Shown here: in pieces, positions 1-8,195 of the stretch
Layout of the letters: each line of letters begins with the position of its first letter
Numbering within the stretch: the first letter of the stretch is position 1
Source: Micromonospora lupini str. Lupac 08
Lineage (GTDB): Bacteria; Actinomycetota; Actinomycetes; Mycobacteriales; Micromonosporaceae
Reading direction: 5' to 3'
Assembly (NCBI RefSeq): GCF_000297395.2
Contig: NZ_HF570108.1
Location: 3,080,106 to 3,144,105 of the forward strand
DNA length: 64,000 nt
Notes under the pieces: generated by a model
What the model saw: the letters and a program-made list of their open reading frames with translations, nothing else
Database searches by the model: none
What the model was told of the DNA's origin: nothing
Made by a program: the position numbers and the translations under genes

Positions 1-2150
1 CCGGCCTGGGCACCGCCACCGCCAGTGGCGGTCAGGACGCGGCGACGCTGTTCGACGACTCGTCGACCACGCAGCTCACCGCGTCGTCGGGCACACCGCA
101 GATCAGCTGGGCATCCCGCGGCGGCCGGCAGAAGCCGACGTACTACACGATCACCTCCGGCGCGGCCGCCGGTGACGCGGCGGACTGGCGGCTGCAGGGC
201 TCCACCGACGGCCTCACCTGGAGCACCCTGGACTCCCGTACGGGAGAGGTGTTCCGCTGGCGCAACCAGACCCGACCGTTCCGGATCGACAAGCCGGGGC
301 GGTACTCCCAGTTCCGCCTCGTCGTCACCAGGACCGTCGGCGCCGCGCAGCCGACAGTCGCCGAGATCGAGCTGCTCGCCGGCGGGGACCTCGACCTGGG
401 CGGCGGCGACATCACGGTGACCGCCACGGACGGCGCGACCGCGCGGTCCGGCGCACCCGCGACCGTGGCACTGGCCACGGTCACCGGCGGCGCCGCCGAC
501 GACTACCGGGCGACGATCGACTGGGGTGACGGCTCACCGGCCACCGAGGGCACCCTGACGCTGAGCTCGCGCGCCGTCTACCGCGTCAGCGGCGCGCACA
601 CCTACGCCACGCCCGGCTACCAGCAGGCGAGCGTCACGGTGACCGACGGCGCCGGCCAGGGCTCGGTGACTGTCGGCGTGGACGTCGCGTACGCGCCGGA
701 CTCCGGCCTCGCGGCGGCGTTCGACACCGTGTGTGTCGGCGACGAGGGCACCCTCGCCGCGGACTGCGACGCGAAGTCGTGGGCGTACTCGCGGGCCGCC
801 CTCGCGGCGGCCGGCGTGACCCAGGGGCAGCGGCACCAGGTGCCGGGCACGGCGTTGAGCTTCGCCCTGCCGCAGACCCCGGCGGGGCAGCCGGACAACG
901 CCACCGGCAACGGCGCGACGATCGCTCTGCGCCTGCCGTCCGACGCCCGGAGCATCTCGTTCGTCGGCGCCGGCACGCAGGGCAACCAGAGCACCACCGC
1001 CACGGCGACGTTCAGCGACGGCGGCACCGCCAGCATCCCGATCCAGTTGAGTGACTGGACGCTGGGCGGCAACGCCAACGGCACCCCGTCGTACGGCAAC
1101 ATCGTGGTCGCGAAGTCGGCCTACCGGCTCAGTGGCACGAGCCGCGACGGCGCCCAGCCGTTCCTGTTCGCCACCGCGCCGTACCAGATCCCGGAGGGCA
1201 GGACGCTGGTCTCGGTGACCCTGCCGACGCAGACCGGGGATCCCCGTTCGGCGGGCCGCATCCACGTGTTCGCCGTCGCCGACGACGGCACGCCGGCCGC
1301 CGCGCTGGTGACCGCCGCCCCCGCCGATCAGAGCGTCGACGCCGGGCAGGTCCTCGCGGCCAGTCTCGGGTCGGTGACCGGAGGGGTTCCGGGCGCGAGC
1401 GGCTACCGGGCACGTGTCCAGTGGGGCGACGGCACGGTTCCGGCCGACGTCACCATCGGCGCGGCCGGCGCGCTGAGCGGCCGGCACACCTACGCCCGGG
1501 CGGACACCTACACGGTGCACGTCACCGCGTGGGACACGCTGTCGAGCAGCACCGCCACGTTCACCGTGACCGTCCGGAATGCCGGGCGGCAACCGGCGCT
1601 CGCGGTGTCCGGCGCCCAGTCGGTCACCGCCGGTGACGCGGTCACGGTCGAGGGCAGCGGGTTCACCGCAGGGGAGCGGGTGACGGTGGTCCTGGCCGCC
1701 GACACGACGCGCAGCGTGACGGTCCCGGCGTCCGCGACGGGCACGGTCCGCGCCACCGTCGCGACGGCGGCCGACATGGCGCCGAGCCGGTACGCCGTCC
1801 GCGCCACCGGCGCCTCCTCCGGTACGTCGGCGACGGCCACCGTCCAGGTGACCGCGCGGTCGGCGGCCCCGGCCTACCAACCGCGCGTGTCGTTGCCCAC
1901 GACGTCCGGACCGCGCGGCACGTCGATCACCGTTGACGGCTCCGGGTTCGCCCCGAACGAGGCGATCACGGTCAGCCTCGGCGACGGCCGTCGGGTCGGC
2001 ACGGTGCGCGCCAACGGTGACGGCGTCGTCGCCGGCGCGACAGTCAGCGTTCCGGATTCGGCGCAGCCGGGCGCGACCCGGGTGACATTGTCCGGTGCCA
2101 CGTCGGCGACGGCGGTGTCCGCGCCGTTCACCGTCACCGGCGCGAGGTGA
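1..2150 (+). CDS. C-terminal part of a secreted multidomain glycosidase, probably GH92 alpha-mannosidase (5' end outside window)
   Basis: The frame is open from the first bases, so only the C-terminal ~715 residues are seen. They start with a discoidin-like segment (WASRGGRQKPTYYTITSG, then an R-QTRPF stretch), which I know as the C-terminal module of actinobacterial GH92 mannosidases. Two PKD-like modules follow (DWGDGSP with HTYATPG; QWGDGTV with HTYARAD), flanking a TLPDGAG-like jelly-roll segment, and two IPT/Ig-like repeats (GSGFTAGE, GSGFAPNE) close the protein. All these are extracellular, carbohydrate-enzyme accessory modules. The catalytic domain is not in the window, so GH92 is inferred from the accessory architecture alone. 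Another large secreted glycosidase with the same tail is possible. Confidence 0.6.
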   Translation, partial: GLGTATASGGQDAATLFDDSSTTQLTASSGTPQISWASRGGRQKPTYYTITSGAAAGDAADWRLQGSTDGLTWSTLDSRTGEVFRWRNQTRPFRIDKPGRYSQFRLVVTRTVGAAQPTVAEIELLAGGDLDLGGGDITVTATDGATARSGAPATVALATVTGGAADDYRATIDWGDGSPATEGTLTLSSRAVYRVSGAHTYATPGYQQASVTVTDGAGQGSVTVGVDVAYAPDSGLAAAFDTVCVGDEGTLAADCDAKSWAYSRAALAAAGVTQGQRHQVPGTALSFALPQTPAGQPDNATGNGATIALRLPSDARSISFVGAGTQGNQSTTATATFSDGGTASIPIQLSDWTLGGNANGTPSYGNIVVAKSAYRLSGTSRDGAQPFLFATAPYQIPEGRTLVSVTLPTQTGDPRSAGRIHVFAVADDGTPAAALVTAAPADQSVDAGQVLAASLGSVTGGVPGASGYRARVQWGDGTVPADVTIGAAGALSGRHTYARADTYTVHVTAWDTLSSSTATFTVTVRNAGRQPALAVSGAQSVTAGDAVTVEGSGFTAGERVTVVLAADTTRSVTVPASATGTVRATVATAADMAPSRYAVRATGASSGTSATATVQVTARSAAPAYQPRVSLPTTSGPRGTSITVDGSGFAPNEAITVSLGDGRRVGTVRANGDGVVAGATVSVPDSAQPGATRVTLSGATSATAVSAPFTVTGAR

Positions 2151-2313
2151 GCCGGAGGTGACACCGTCGGGCGGGCCGTGCTCCACGGCCCGCCCGACGC
2201 CGTCGCGACGGGCCGTCTCGAGCCACGGCGGCCTGTCCGGCCTCGGGGTCCGCCCGTGGTCCGTCCGCCGGGGCCGTGCGTCCGCCAGGGCCGTGCGTCC
2301 GTCGGGGCCGTCA

Positions 2314-2345
2314 GTAGAGCTGCCCCACACCTGGGGCAGCTCTAC
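2314..2345. terminator. Perfect hairpin between convergent genes
   Basis: A 13-bp perfect stem (GTAGAGCTGCCCC and its complement) encloses a 6-nt loop. It lies between the stops of the mannosidase-like gene and the convergent phosphatase gene, so it can end transcripts from both sides. There is no U-tract, as is usual for actinomycete hairpin terminators. Confidence 0.75.
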
Positions 2346-2366
2346 AGCGGCCGCTCCTGACCCTCG

Positions 2367-2978
2367 TCACCCGTTCGGCGGTGTCGCCGCCGCGGATTCC
2401 GGTGGCGCGCTCAGCCGGAGCTGCCACCGTGGGCCGTGGTCGGTGAGCCGGACGATCGCCAACGGCTCGACGTCCAACTGCCGGTATGCAGCCAGCGGCA
2501 GGCCCAGGGCGTGCACGACCGCCACCCGGATCACGAGCGGGTGGGTGACGGCGGTGACCCGGCGGCCGAGGCCGCGCTGTCCGTCGAGCCACCTGCCGAC
2601 GCGTTCGCGCAGGGCCGCGACGGATTCGCCCCCGTGCGGCGCGGCGTCCGGGGTGGACAACCACTCGCGGAGGGCGTCGGGTCGCGCGGCGGCGACCTCC
2701 TCCAGCGACCGCCCGGTCCAGTCGCCGTAGTCGCAGTCGGCAAGCGCCGTCTCGACGGCGGGCGCGAGGCCGAGGGCGTACGCGGTCTGGACGGCCGCCG
2801 GCGCGGGGCTGGACAGGCAGGCGTCGGTGTCGCCCGACGACGCCCGCCGGCCCAGCCCGGACAGGGCGAGGGCGGCGTGTCGGCCACCCTCGTCCAGTCC
2901 GTCGTCCCCGCCGAAGCGGGCCCGCCGCAGGGCGGCGGTGTGACCGTGGGCGACCAGCCGCAGGCTGGTGGCGCTCAC
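2367..2978 (-). CDS. Histidine-phosphatase-superfamily protein of the cobalt/B12 operon
   Basis: This is a 203-residue protein of the phosphoglycerate-mutase-like fold. The N-terminal motif is LRLVAHGHT, where classical members have R-H-G, so the phosphate-binding Arg before the catalytic His is Ala. The downstream HGGES and VTHPLVIR stretches match the remaining active-site segments. The GTG start overlaps the stop of cbtA as GTGA, so it is the third gene of the riboswitch-controlled cbtB-cbtA operon. Family and context suggest a B12-related phosphatase, such as an alpha-ribazole-phosphate phosphatase-like enzyme. The changed motif makes activity uncertain. Confidence 0.75.
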   Translation of the reverse strand: MSATSLRLVAHGHTAALRRARFGGDDGLDEGGRHAALALSGLGRRASSGDTDACLSSPAPAAVQTAYALGLAPAVETALADCDYGDWTGRSLEEVAAARPDALREWLSTPDAAPHGGESVAALRERVGRWLDGQRGLGRRVTAVTHPLVIRVAVVHALGLPLAAYRQLDVEPLAIVRLTDHGPRWQLRLSAPPESAAATPPNG

Positions 2979-3739
2979 CCGGCCAGTCGTGCGTCGGTGG
3001 CCGCGCGCTGCCGGTGCATCAGGGCTGCGAAGAGCAGGCCGATCCCGGTCCACAGCACCACCTGGGTGCCGAGGGAGGCGAGTCGGAAGCTCCACAGCAG
3101 CGTGGCGGGGAAGTCGCCCGGGACCTCCTGGAACGACGGGAGCACCACGTAGGCCACACCGGTGACCAGCAGGAAACCGCCGACCGCCGCGGCGGCGCGC
3201 AGCCACACCGGCGCCTGTGCGCCGACCGACCGGTAGCCCAACGAACCGGACCAGACCGCCACCAGCCCGAGCACCACCAGCAGCAGGTAGGTGACGGTGC
3301 GCTGGTTGATGGTGGCCGGGTCGCCCACGGCCGGGGGGTTCGGCGGGTACTTGAGGAACGGCACGATCACCGCGCCGAGCAGCGCGCCGCCGGCCAGCAG
3401 CAGCCCGGACCGCCCGTCGTCGACCGTCCGCCGGCGCCGGTTCAGCAGGACCCACGCCGTGGCCAGCAGGCCACCCATCGCGGCGCCGAAGAGGGCGGTG
3501 GCCAGGAACAGGCCGCCGCGCTGGCCGTTCCTGCTGACCAGGGCGTCCTCGTCGTGCTGGTGCCCACCGGTGGCGGGTTCGGTGTGTGCCGCCGCCTCCT
3601 CGATGGCGATGGCCGCCTCGACGTGGGGTTCGCCGACGACGTAGGCGAACGTTCCGGCGAGCAGACCGGCCACCAGGCCGGCGAGCAGCCCGCGCAGGAG
3701 AACCGTGACGAACGTGGGCGCGGTGCCGGTCAGTGGCAC
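2975..3739 (-). CDS. cbtA: CbtA family cobalt transporter subunit
   Basis: A 254-residue membrane protein with about five to six hydrophobic segments. It begins with a glycine-rich helix (TVLLRGLLAGLVAGLLAG), then a His/acid-rich loop (HTEPATGGHQHDED) likely to bind Co2+, and carries the KYPPNPPAVGDP segment typical of CbtA. CbtA with CbtB forms a predicted cobalt uptake system found behind B12 riboswitches. The GTG start lies inside the last codons of cbtB (10-nt overlap) in another frame, which implies coupled translation. A start farther upstream would run through cbtB and is unlikely. Confidence 0.88.
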   Translation of the reverse strand: MPLTGTAPTFVTVLLRGLLAGLVAGLLAGTFAYVVGEPHVEAAIAIEEAAAHTEPATGGHQHDEDALVSRNGQRGGLFLATALFGAAMGGLLATAWVLLNRRRRTVDDGRSGLLLAGGALLGAVIVPFLKYPPNPPAVGDPATINQRTVTYLLLVVLGLVAVWSGSLGYRSVGAQAPVWLRAAAAVGGFLLVTGVAYVVLPSFQEVPGDFPATLLWSFRLASLGTQVVLWTGIGLLFAALMHRQRAATDARLAG

Positions 3740-3933
3740 GGGACACCGAGCAGGTGCCGGCCGTCGTGCATCAGCTCGTGCAGGTACGTCCCGCTGCGCG
3801 AGACCGCACCCTGGTCGAAGGCGACGAGATAGGCCAGCAGGGTGAGCACGGCGACGGTGGCCAGGACCGTCCACAGGAGACGGGTCGGGGCAGCGGGGTG
3901 CACCAGCGGCTGGCTGGACGTGGAACTGGACAT
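3730..3933 (-). CDS. cbtB: CbtB small cobalt transporter subunit
   Basis: A 67-residue protein with one transmembrane helix (residues ~18-38) and a C-terminal His-rich tail, LHELMHDGRHLLGVPCH. The tail is the CbtB hallmark and the presumed cobalt-binding site. A strong ribosome site (GAGGAGG) lies just upstream of the ATG. The gene is first in the cbtB-cbtA-phosphatase operon and follows directly behind a cobalamin riboswitch, so it should be repressed when adenosylcobalamin is plentiful. Confidence 0.92.
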   Translation of the reverse strand: MSSSTSSQPLVHPAAPTRLLWTVLATVAVLTLLAYLVAFDQGAVSRSGTYLHELMHDGRHLLGVPCH

Positions 3934-3964
3934 GAGTGCACGAACCTCCTCGGGGATGACGCGT

Positions 3965-4125
3965 CCCCATCGCAAGGCTGCGGACGACCGAGCGTCCTGG
4001 CTCGCGGCCCCCAGGATCGGAGACCGCTCACAGTGGCGCGACCGCGCCGGATTCTCACCGGCTTCCCTCGCGTCGCCGCAGATAGTGGGTCGACCGTAAC
4101 GGTGCCGGTTCTCCTCGGTCAAGCC
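3965..4125 (-). ncRNA. Cobalamin riboswitch upstream of cbtBA
   Basis: Read on the minus strand, the leader holds the conserved core GGGAAGCCGGTGAGAATCCG followed by the B12-box-like GCCACTGTGAGC and a 3' GAGCCAGGACGCTCGG element. These match the consensus of adenosylcobalamin riboswitches in order and spacing. The element ends shortly before the cbtB ribosome site, so control of translation initiation is likely. The outer limits are approximate. Confidence 0.92.
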
Positions 4126-4237
4126 GGCGGCGAGGTCCGAACGCGACGACGCCCGACGCCGCTCGCCCGTGGCGCCGATCGGATCGACGACTGCCATCAC
4201 GGGTGGCCGCGACACGCCCGGACCCGACATGTGGGGT

Positions 4238-4265
4238 GTGACAAACCCAGTCGCCCCTATATATG
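4238..4265 (+). promoter_or_regulatory. Candidate promoter of the nrdAB leader
   Basis: A GTGACA -35-like hexamer and a TATATG -10-like hexamer are separated by 16 nt, in an AT-rich island just before the plus-strand riboswitch. Position and spacing fit a housekeeping sigma promoter; no experimental start is known. Confidence 0.45.
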
Positions 4266-4274
4266 GTGTCGACC

Positions 4275-4470
4275 GCAGCTGGTTCGGCCACTCGACCCAG
4301 GGTGGCCGAGGCAAGAGGGAAGCCGGTGGAAATCCGGGACTGCCCCGCAGCGGTGAGTGGGAACGACAGCCGTCATCAGCACTGGGCCGCCATCTGGCCT
4401 GGGAAGCGACGGCCAGTAGGTGACCGGGCGATCCCGGTCGGGCCCGCGAGTCCGAAGACCTGCCAGCGCG
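4275..4470 (+). ncRNA. Cobalamin riboswitch upstream of nrdAB
   Basis: The leader contains GGGAAGCCGGTGGAAATCCG, the GACTGCCCCGCAGCGGTGAG block, GGGAAGCGACGGCCAGTAGG and the 3' GCGAGTCCGAAGACCTGCCA, the canonical conserved pieces of a cobalamin riboswitch in correct order. A B12 riboswitch before class Ia ribonucleotide reductase genes is established in Streptomyces: B12 shuts off NrdAB while the B12-dependent class II enzyme works. About 140 nt separate its end from the nrdA start. Confidence 0.95.
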
Positions 4471-4617
4471 CCGCGTACCCGCATCCGGGTGGGCGGTGGT
4501 CCGAGGCCGCGAGGGACGGCCGACGCCTTGCGGATCCACGCCCCGTCAGCGTGGCGTCCGCCGGTGTCGGCCTCCCCGCGCCGAGGGCCATCAGGTCCTC
4601 AAGCTCGCGAGGAGTGA

Positions 4618-7011
4618 GTGGTGACAGTTACCGAGGTGACCCCGGCCGGCGGCGACACGGCCCTGCGGCGTACGCCGACGCAGGTCCGCAAACGCGACGG
4701 CGCCAGCGAGCCGGTGGACGTGCGCAAGCTCGCCGCCACGGTCGAGCGCTGGGCCGACGACCTGCCCGACGTCGACCCGCTGCGGGTGGCGACCCGCACG
4801 ATCAGCGGTCTGTACGACGGCGCGACGACTGCCGAGCTGGACCGGCTGACCATCCAGACCGCGGCCGAGCTGATCGGTACGGAGCCGCAGTACTCGCGCC
4901 TCGCCGCCCGGCTGCTGGCCAGCCACGTCGAGCGGGAGGTACGCCGGCAGGGCGTCACCTCGTTCAGCGCGGCGATCCGGGCCGGCCACGCGCAGGGGCT
5001 GATCGGAGACGAGACCGCCGCGTTCGTCGCCGCGCACGGTCGCGCGCTCGACGACGCCGTCGACGCCGACGGCGACCGCCGCTTCGAGTACTTCGGCCTG
5101 CGCACGGTCTACGACCGGTACCTGCTGCGTCACCCCACCACCCGCCTCGTGCTGGAGACCCCGCAGTACTGGCTGCTGCGGGTGGCCTGCGGCCTGTCCC
5201 GTACGCCGGACGAGGCGGTGGACTTCTACCGGCTCATGTCCAGCCTGGCCTACCTGCCCAGCTCACCGACGCTGTTCAACGCCGGCACCCGGCACACCCA
5301 GATGTCCTCGTGCTACCTCGTCGACTCGCCGCGCGACGAGCTGGACTCGATCTACCAGCGCTACGCCCAGGTCGCCAACCTGTCCAAGTTCGCCGGCGGC
5401 ATCGGCATCGCGTACTCCCGGGTCCGGTCCCGTGGCGCGCTGATCCGCGGCACGAACGGGCAGTCCAACGGGATCGTGCCGTGGCTGCGCACCCTGGACG
5501 CGAGCGTCGCCGCGGTCAACCAGGGCGGCCGGCGCAAGGGAGCGGCCTGCGTCTACCTGGAGCCGTGGCATCCGGACATCGAGGAGTTCCTGCAACTGCG
5601 GGACAACACCGGCGAGGACGCCCGTCGTACGCACAACCTGAACCTGGCCAACTGGATCCCGGACGAGTTCATGCGCCGGGTCGAGGCCGACGAGGTGTGG
5701 TCGCTGTTCGACCCGGACGAGGTGCCCGAGCTGCCCGACCTGTGGGGGGAGCGGTTCGACGCCGCGTACCGGGCGGCCGAGGCGCAGGGCCGCTACGTGC
5801 GGCAACTGCCGGCGCGGGAGCTGTACGGCAAGATGATGCGCACCCTGGCCCAGACCGGCAACGGCTGGATGACGTTCAAGGACGCGGCCAACCGGCTGTG
5901 CAACCAGACGGCCGAGCCGGGCAACGTGGTGCACCTGTCCAACCTGTGCACCGAGATCGTCGAGGTGTCGAGCGACGCCGAGACAGCGGTGTGCAACCTC
6001 GGCTCGGTGAACGTCGCCGCCCACCTCACCGACGACGGCATCGACTGGCCGCGACTGCGCGCCACGGTCCGGACCGCTGTGACGTTCCTCGACCGGGTCA
6101 TCGACATCAACTACTACCCGACACCGCAGGCGGCGGCGAGCAACCCCCGCTGGCGGCCGGTCGGTCTCGGGCTGATGGGCCTGCAGGACGTGTTCTTCGC
6201 GCTGCGGCTGCCGTTCGACTCGCCTGCCGCACGGGAGCTGTCCACCCGGATCAGCGAGGAGCTGTACCTGACCGCGCTGGAGACCTCCGCCGACCTGGCG
6301 CGCGACTTCGGCGCGCATCCGGCGTACGCGCAGACCCGGGCCGCCCGGGGCCAGCTCCAGCCCGACCTGTGGGGTGTCGACGGTACGCAGACCGCACGCT
6401 GGGCCGCGCTGCGCCAGCGGGTCGGGGCGTACGGGCTGCGCAATTCCCTGCTGGTGGCGGTCGCGCCGACCGCGACGATCGCCTCGATCGCCGGCTGCTA
6501 CGAGTGCGTCGAGCCGCAGGTGTCCAACCTGTTCAAGCGCGAGACCCTGTCCGGGGAGTTCCTCCAGGTCAACACGGCCCTGGTCCGCGAGCTGAAGGCC
6601 CGTGGCCTGTGGACCGAGCAGATCCGTTCGGCGATCCGCCGCGCGGAGGGGTCGGTGCAGGACGTCACGGAGCTGCCGGCCGACGTGCGGGAGCTGTTCC
6701 GCACGGCGTGGGAGCTGCCGCAGCGGGCGCTCATCGACCTGGCCGCCGCCCGCGCGCCGTTCATCGACCAGTCCCAGTCGCTGAACCTGTTCCTGGCCTC
6801 GCCCACCATCGGCAAGCTCTCCTCGATGTACCTGTACGCCTGGAAGACCGGGCTGAAGACCACCTACTACCTGCGCTCGCGCCCGGCCACGCGCATCCAG
6901 CAGGCCACCGTCAGCGCCGTCACACCGGTCGCCGTCGGACCCGTCGCCGTCGACGCCGAGGCGCTGGCCTGCTCGCTGGAGAACCCCGAGTCGTGCGAGG
7001 CGTGCCAGTGA
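4618..7011 (+). CDS. nrdA: Ribonucleoside-diphosphate reductase, class Ia, alpha subunit
   Basis: A 797-residue catalytic subunit that reduces ribonucleotides to deoxyribonucleotides. An ATP-cone occupies residues ~20-110 (VRKRDGASEPVDVRKL). In the barrel, C232 (SSCYLVD) and C459 (CNLGS) form the reducible pair, and N442, C444 and E446 (NLCTEI) are the radical-site residues. The C-terminus ends in ESCEACQ, the mobile redox Cys pair. The start is GTG; a second GTG three bases later fits the GAGGAG ribosome site slightly better. Control is by the upstream B12 riboswitch. The stop overlaps nrdB by GTGA. Confidence 0.97.
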   Translation: MVTVTEVTPAGGDTALRRTPTQVRKRDGASEPVDVRKLAATVERWADDLPDVDPLRVATRTISGLYDGATTAELDRLTIQTAAELIGTEPQYSRLAARLLASHVEREVRRQGVTSFSAAIRAGHAQGLIGDETAAFVAAHGRALDDAVDADGDRRFEYFGLRTVYDRYLLRHPTTRLVLETPQYWLLRVACGLSRTPDEAVDFYRLMSSLAYLPSSPTLFNAGTRHTQMSSCYLVDSPRDELDSIYQRYAQVANLSKFAGGIGIAYSRVRSRGALIRGTNGQSNGIVPWLRTLDASVAAVNQGGRRKGAACVYLEPWHPDIEEFLQLRDNTGEDARRTHNLNLANWIPDEFMRRVEADEVWSLFDPDEVPELPDLWGERFDAAYRAAEAQGRYVRQLPARELYGKMMRTLAQTGNGWMTFKDAANRLCNQTAEPGNVVHLSNLCTEIVEVSSDAETAVCNLGSVNVAAHLTDDGIDWPRLRATVRTAVTFLDRVIDINYYPTPQAAASNPRWRPVGLGLMGLQDVFFALRLPFDSPAARELSTRISEELYLTALETSADLARDFGAHPAYAQTRAARGQLQPDLWGVDGTQTARWAALRQRVGAYGLRNSLLVAVAPTATIASIAGCYECVEPQVSNLFKRETLSGEFLQVNTALVRELKARGLWTEQIRSAIRRAEGSVQDVTELPADVRELFRTAWELPQRALIDLAAARAPFIDQSQSLNLFLASPTIGKLSSMYLYAWKTGLKTTYYLRSRPATRIQQATVSAVTPVAVGPVAVDAEALACSLENPESCEACQ

Positions 7012-8045
7012 CCGCTCCCGACACCACCACCGACACGAGGACCACGCACATGCTGCTCGACCCCGGGATGGACCTCACGCTCCGCCCGATGCGCTACCCG
7101 CACTTCTTCGACCGGTTCCGCGCCGCGATCCGCAACACCTGGACGGTCGAGGAGGTCGACCTGCACGCCGACCTCGCCGACCTGGACAAGCTGTCGCCGG
7201 CCGAGCGGCACCTGGTGAGCCGCCTGGTGGCGTTCTTCGCCACCGGCGACACGATCGTCGCCAACAACCTGGTGCTCAACCTCTACCAGCACGTCAACAG
7301 CCCCGAGGGTCGCCTCTACCTGTCCCGGCAGCTGTTCGAGGAGGCGGTGCACGTCCAGTTCTACCTCAACCTGCTCGACACGTACGTGCCCGACGAGACC
7401 GAGCGGTTCGCGGCCTTCGCCGCCATCGAGAACATCCCCTCGATCCGCCGCAAGGCCGAGTTCTGCTTCCGCTGGATCGACTCGCTGGGGGAGTTGCGGG
7501 AGCTGCGGACCTCCGACGACAGGCGCGCGTTCCTGCTCAACCTCATCTGCTTCGCCGCCTGCATCGAGGGATTGTTCTTCTACGGCGCGTTCGCGTACGT
7601 GTACTTCCTGCGCTCCCGCGGCCTGCTGCACGGCCTGGCGTCCGGCACCAACTGGGTCTTCCGCGACGAGTCCATGCACATGGCGTTCGCGTTCGACGTG
7701 GTGGACACGGTGCGCGCCGAGGAGCCCGACCTGTTCGACGACGATCTCGCCGACCAGGTCCGTCAGATGCTCACCGAGGCCGTCGAGTGCGAGGTCCAGT
7801 TCGCCGAGGACCTGGTGGGTCAGGGCGTGCCCGGTCTCACCCTCGCGGACATGCGGGAGTATCTCCAGCACGTCGCCGACCGCCGCCTCGTTCAGCTCGG
7901 GATCGCCCCGCACTACGGGTCGGCCAACCCGTTCGCCTTCATGGAGTTGCAGGACGTGCAGGAGCTGTCCAACTTCTTCGAGCGGCGGGTGTCGGCGTAC
8001 CAGGTGGGGGTGACCGGGACGGTGGCCTTCGACGACGACTTCTAG
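7008..8045 (+). CDS. nrdB: Ribonucleoside-diphosphate reductase, class Ia, beta (radical) subunit
   Basis: A 345-residue diiron R2 protein. Iron ligands are visible as D81 (TGDTIV), E112/H115 (FEEAVH), E187 (IEGLFFY) and E221/H224 (RDESMH). Y119, four residues after H115, is at the radical-tyrosine position. The GTG start overlaps the nrdA stop as GTGA; an in-frame ATG 42 bases downstream is a less coupled alternative. It pairs with NrdA to make the active enzyme. The C-terminal DDDF tail probably docks to the alpha subunit. Confidence 0.95.
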   Translation: MTAPDTTTDTRTTHMLLDPGMDLTLRPMRYPHFFDRFRAAIRNTWTVEEVDLHADLADLDKLSPAERHLVSRLVAFFATGDTIVANNLVLNLYQHVNSPEGRLYLSRQLFEEAVHVQFYLNLLDTYVPDETERFAAFAAIENIPSIRRKAEFCFRWIDSLGELRELRTSDDRRAFLLNLICFAACIEGLFFYGAFAYVYFLRSRGLLHGLASGTNWVFRDESMHMAFAFDVVDTVRAEEPDLFDDDLADQVRQMLTEAVECEVQFAEDLVGQGVPGLTLADMREYLQHVADRRLVQLGIAPHYGSANPFAFMELQDVQELSNFFERRVSAYQVGVTGTVAFDDDF

Positions 8046-8087
8046 GAGGACCCCCCACCCCACCCCCCTCCCACCCCGTCGACCAGG

Positions 8088-8127
8088 AAGTTGTTGCTCC
8101 CCTATCGGCGTGTCAGGGGCACCAACT
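8088..8127. terminator. Imperfect hairpin after nrdB, between convergent genes
   Basis: AAGTTGTTGCTCCCCT pairs with AGGGGCACCAACTT across a short loop. The dyad lies in the 150-bp gap between nrdB and the convergent GH43 gene and probably serves both as terminator. From memory, similar palindromic intergenic elements recur in Micromonospora genomes; I cannot verify this here. Confidence 0.55.
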
Positions 8128-8195
8128 TCATGATCAACGTCGGCGGCGGGCGAGGTGGGGGTGGGGCGGGGGTGTTCTTGGGGGTGGGGTGACTG

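Noticed and set aside
4263..7007. Very long open frame running through the riboswitch and nrdA in another frame
   Set aside because: It is Arg/Gly/Ala-rich out-of-frame translation of the leader and nrdA; only its last 345 codons (nrdB) are real, starting at a GTG that overlaps the nrdA stop.
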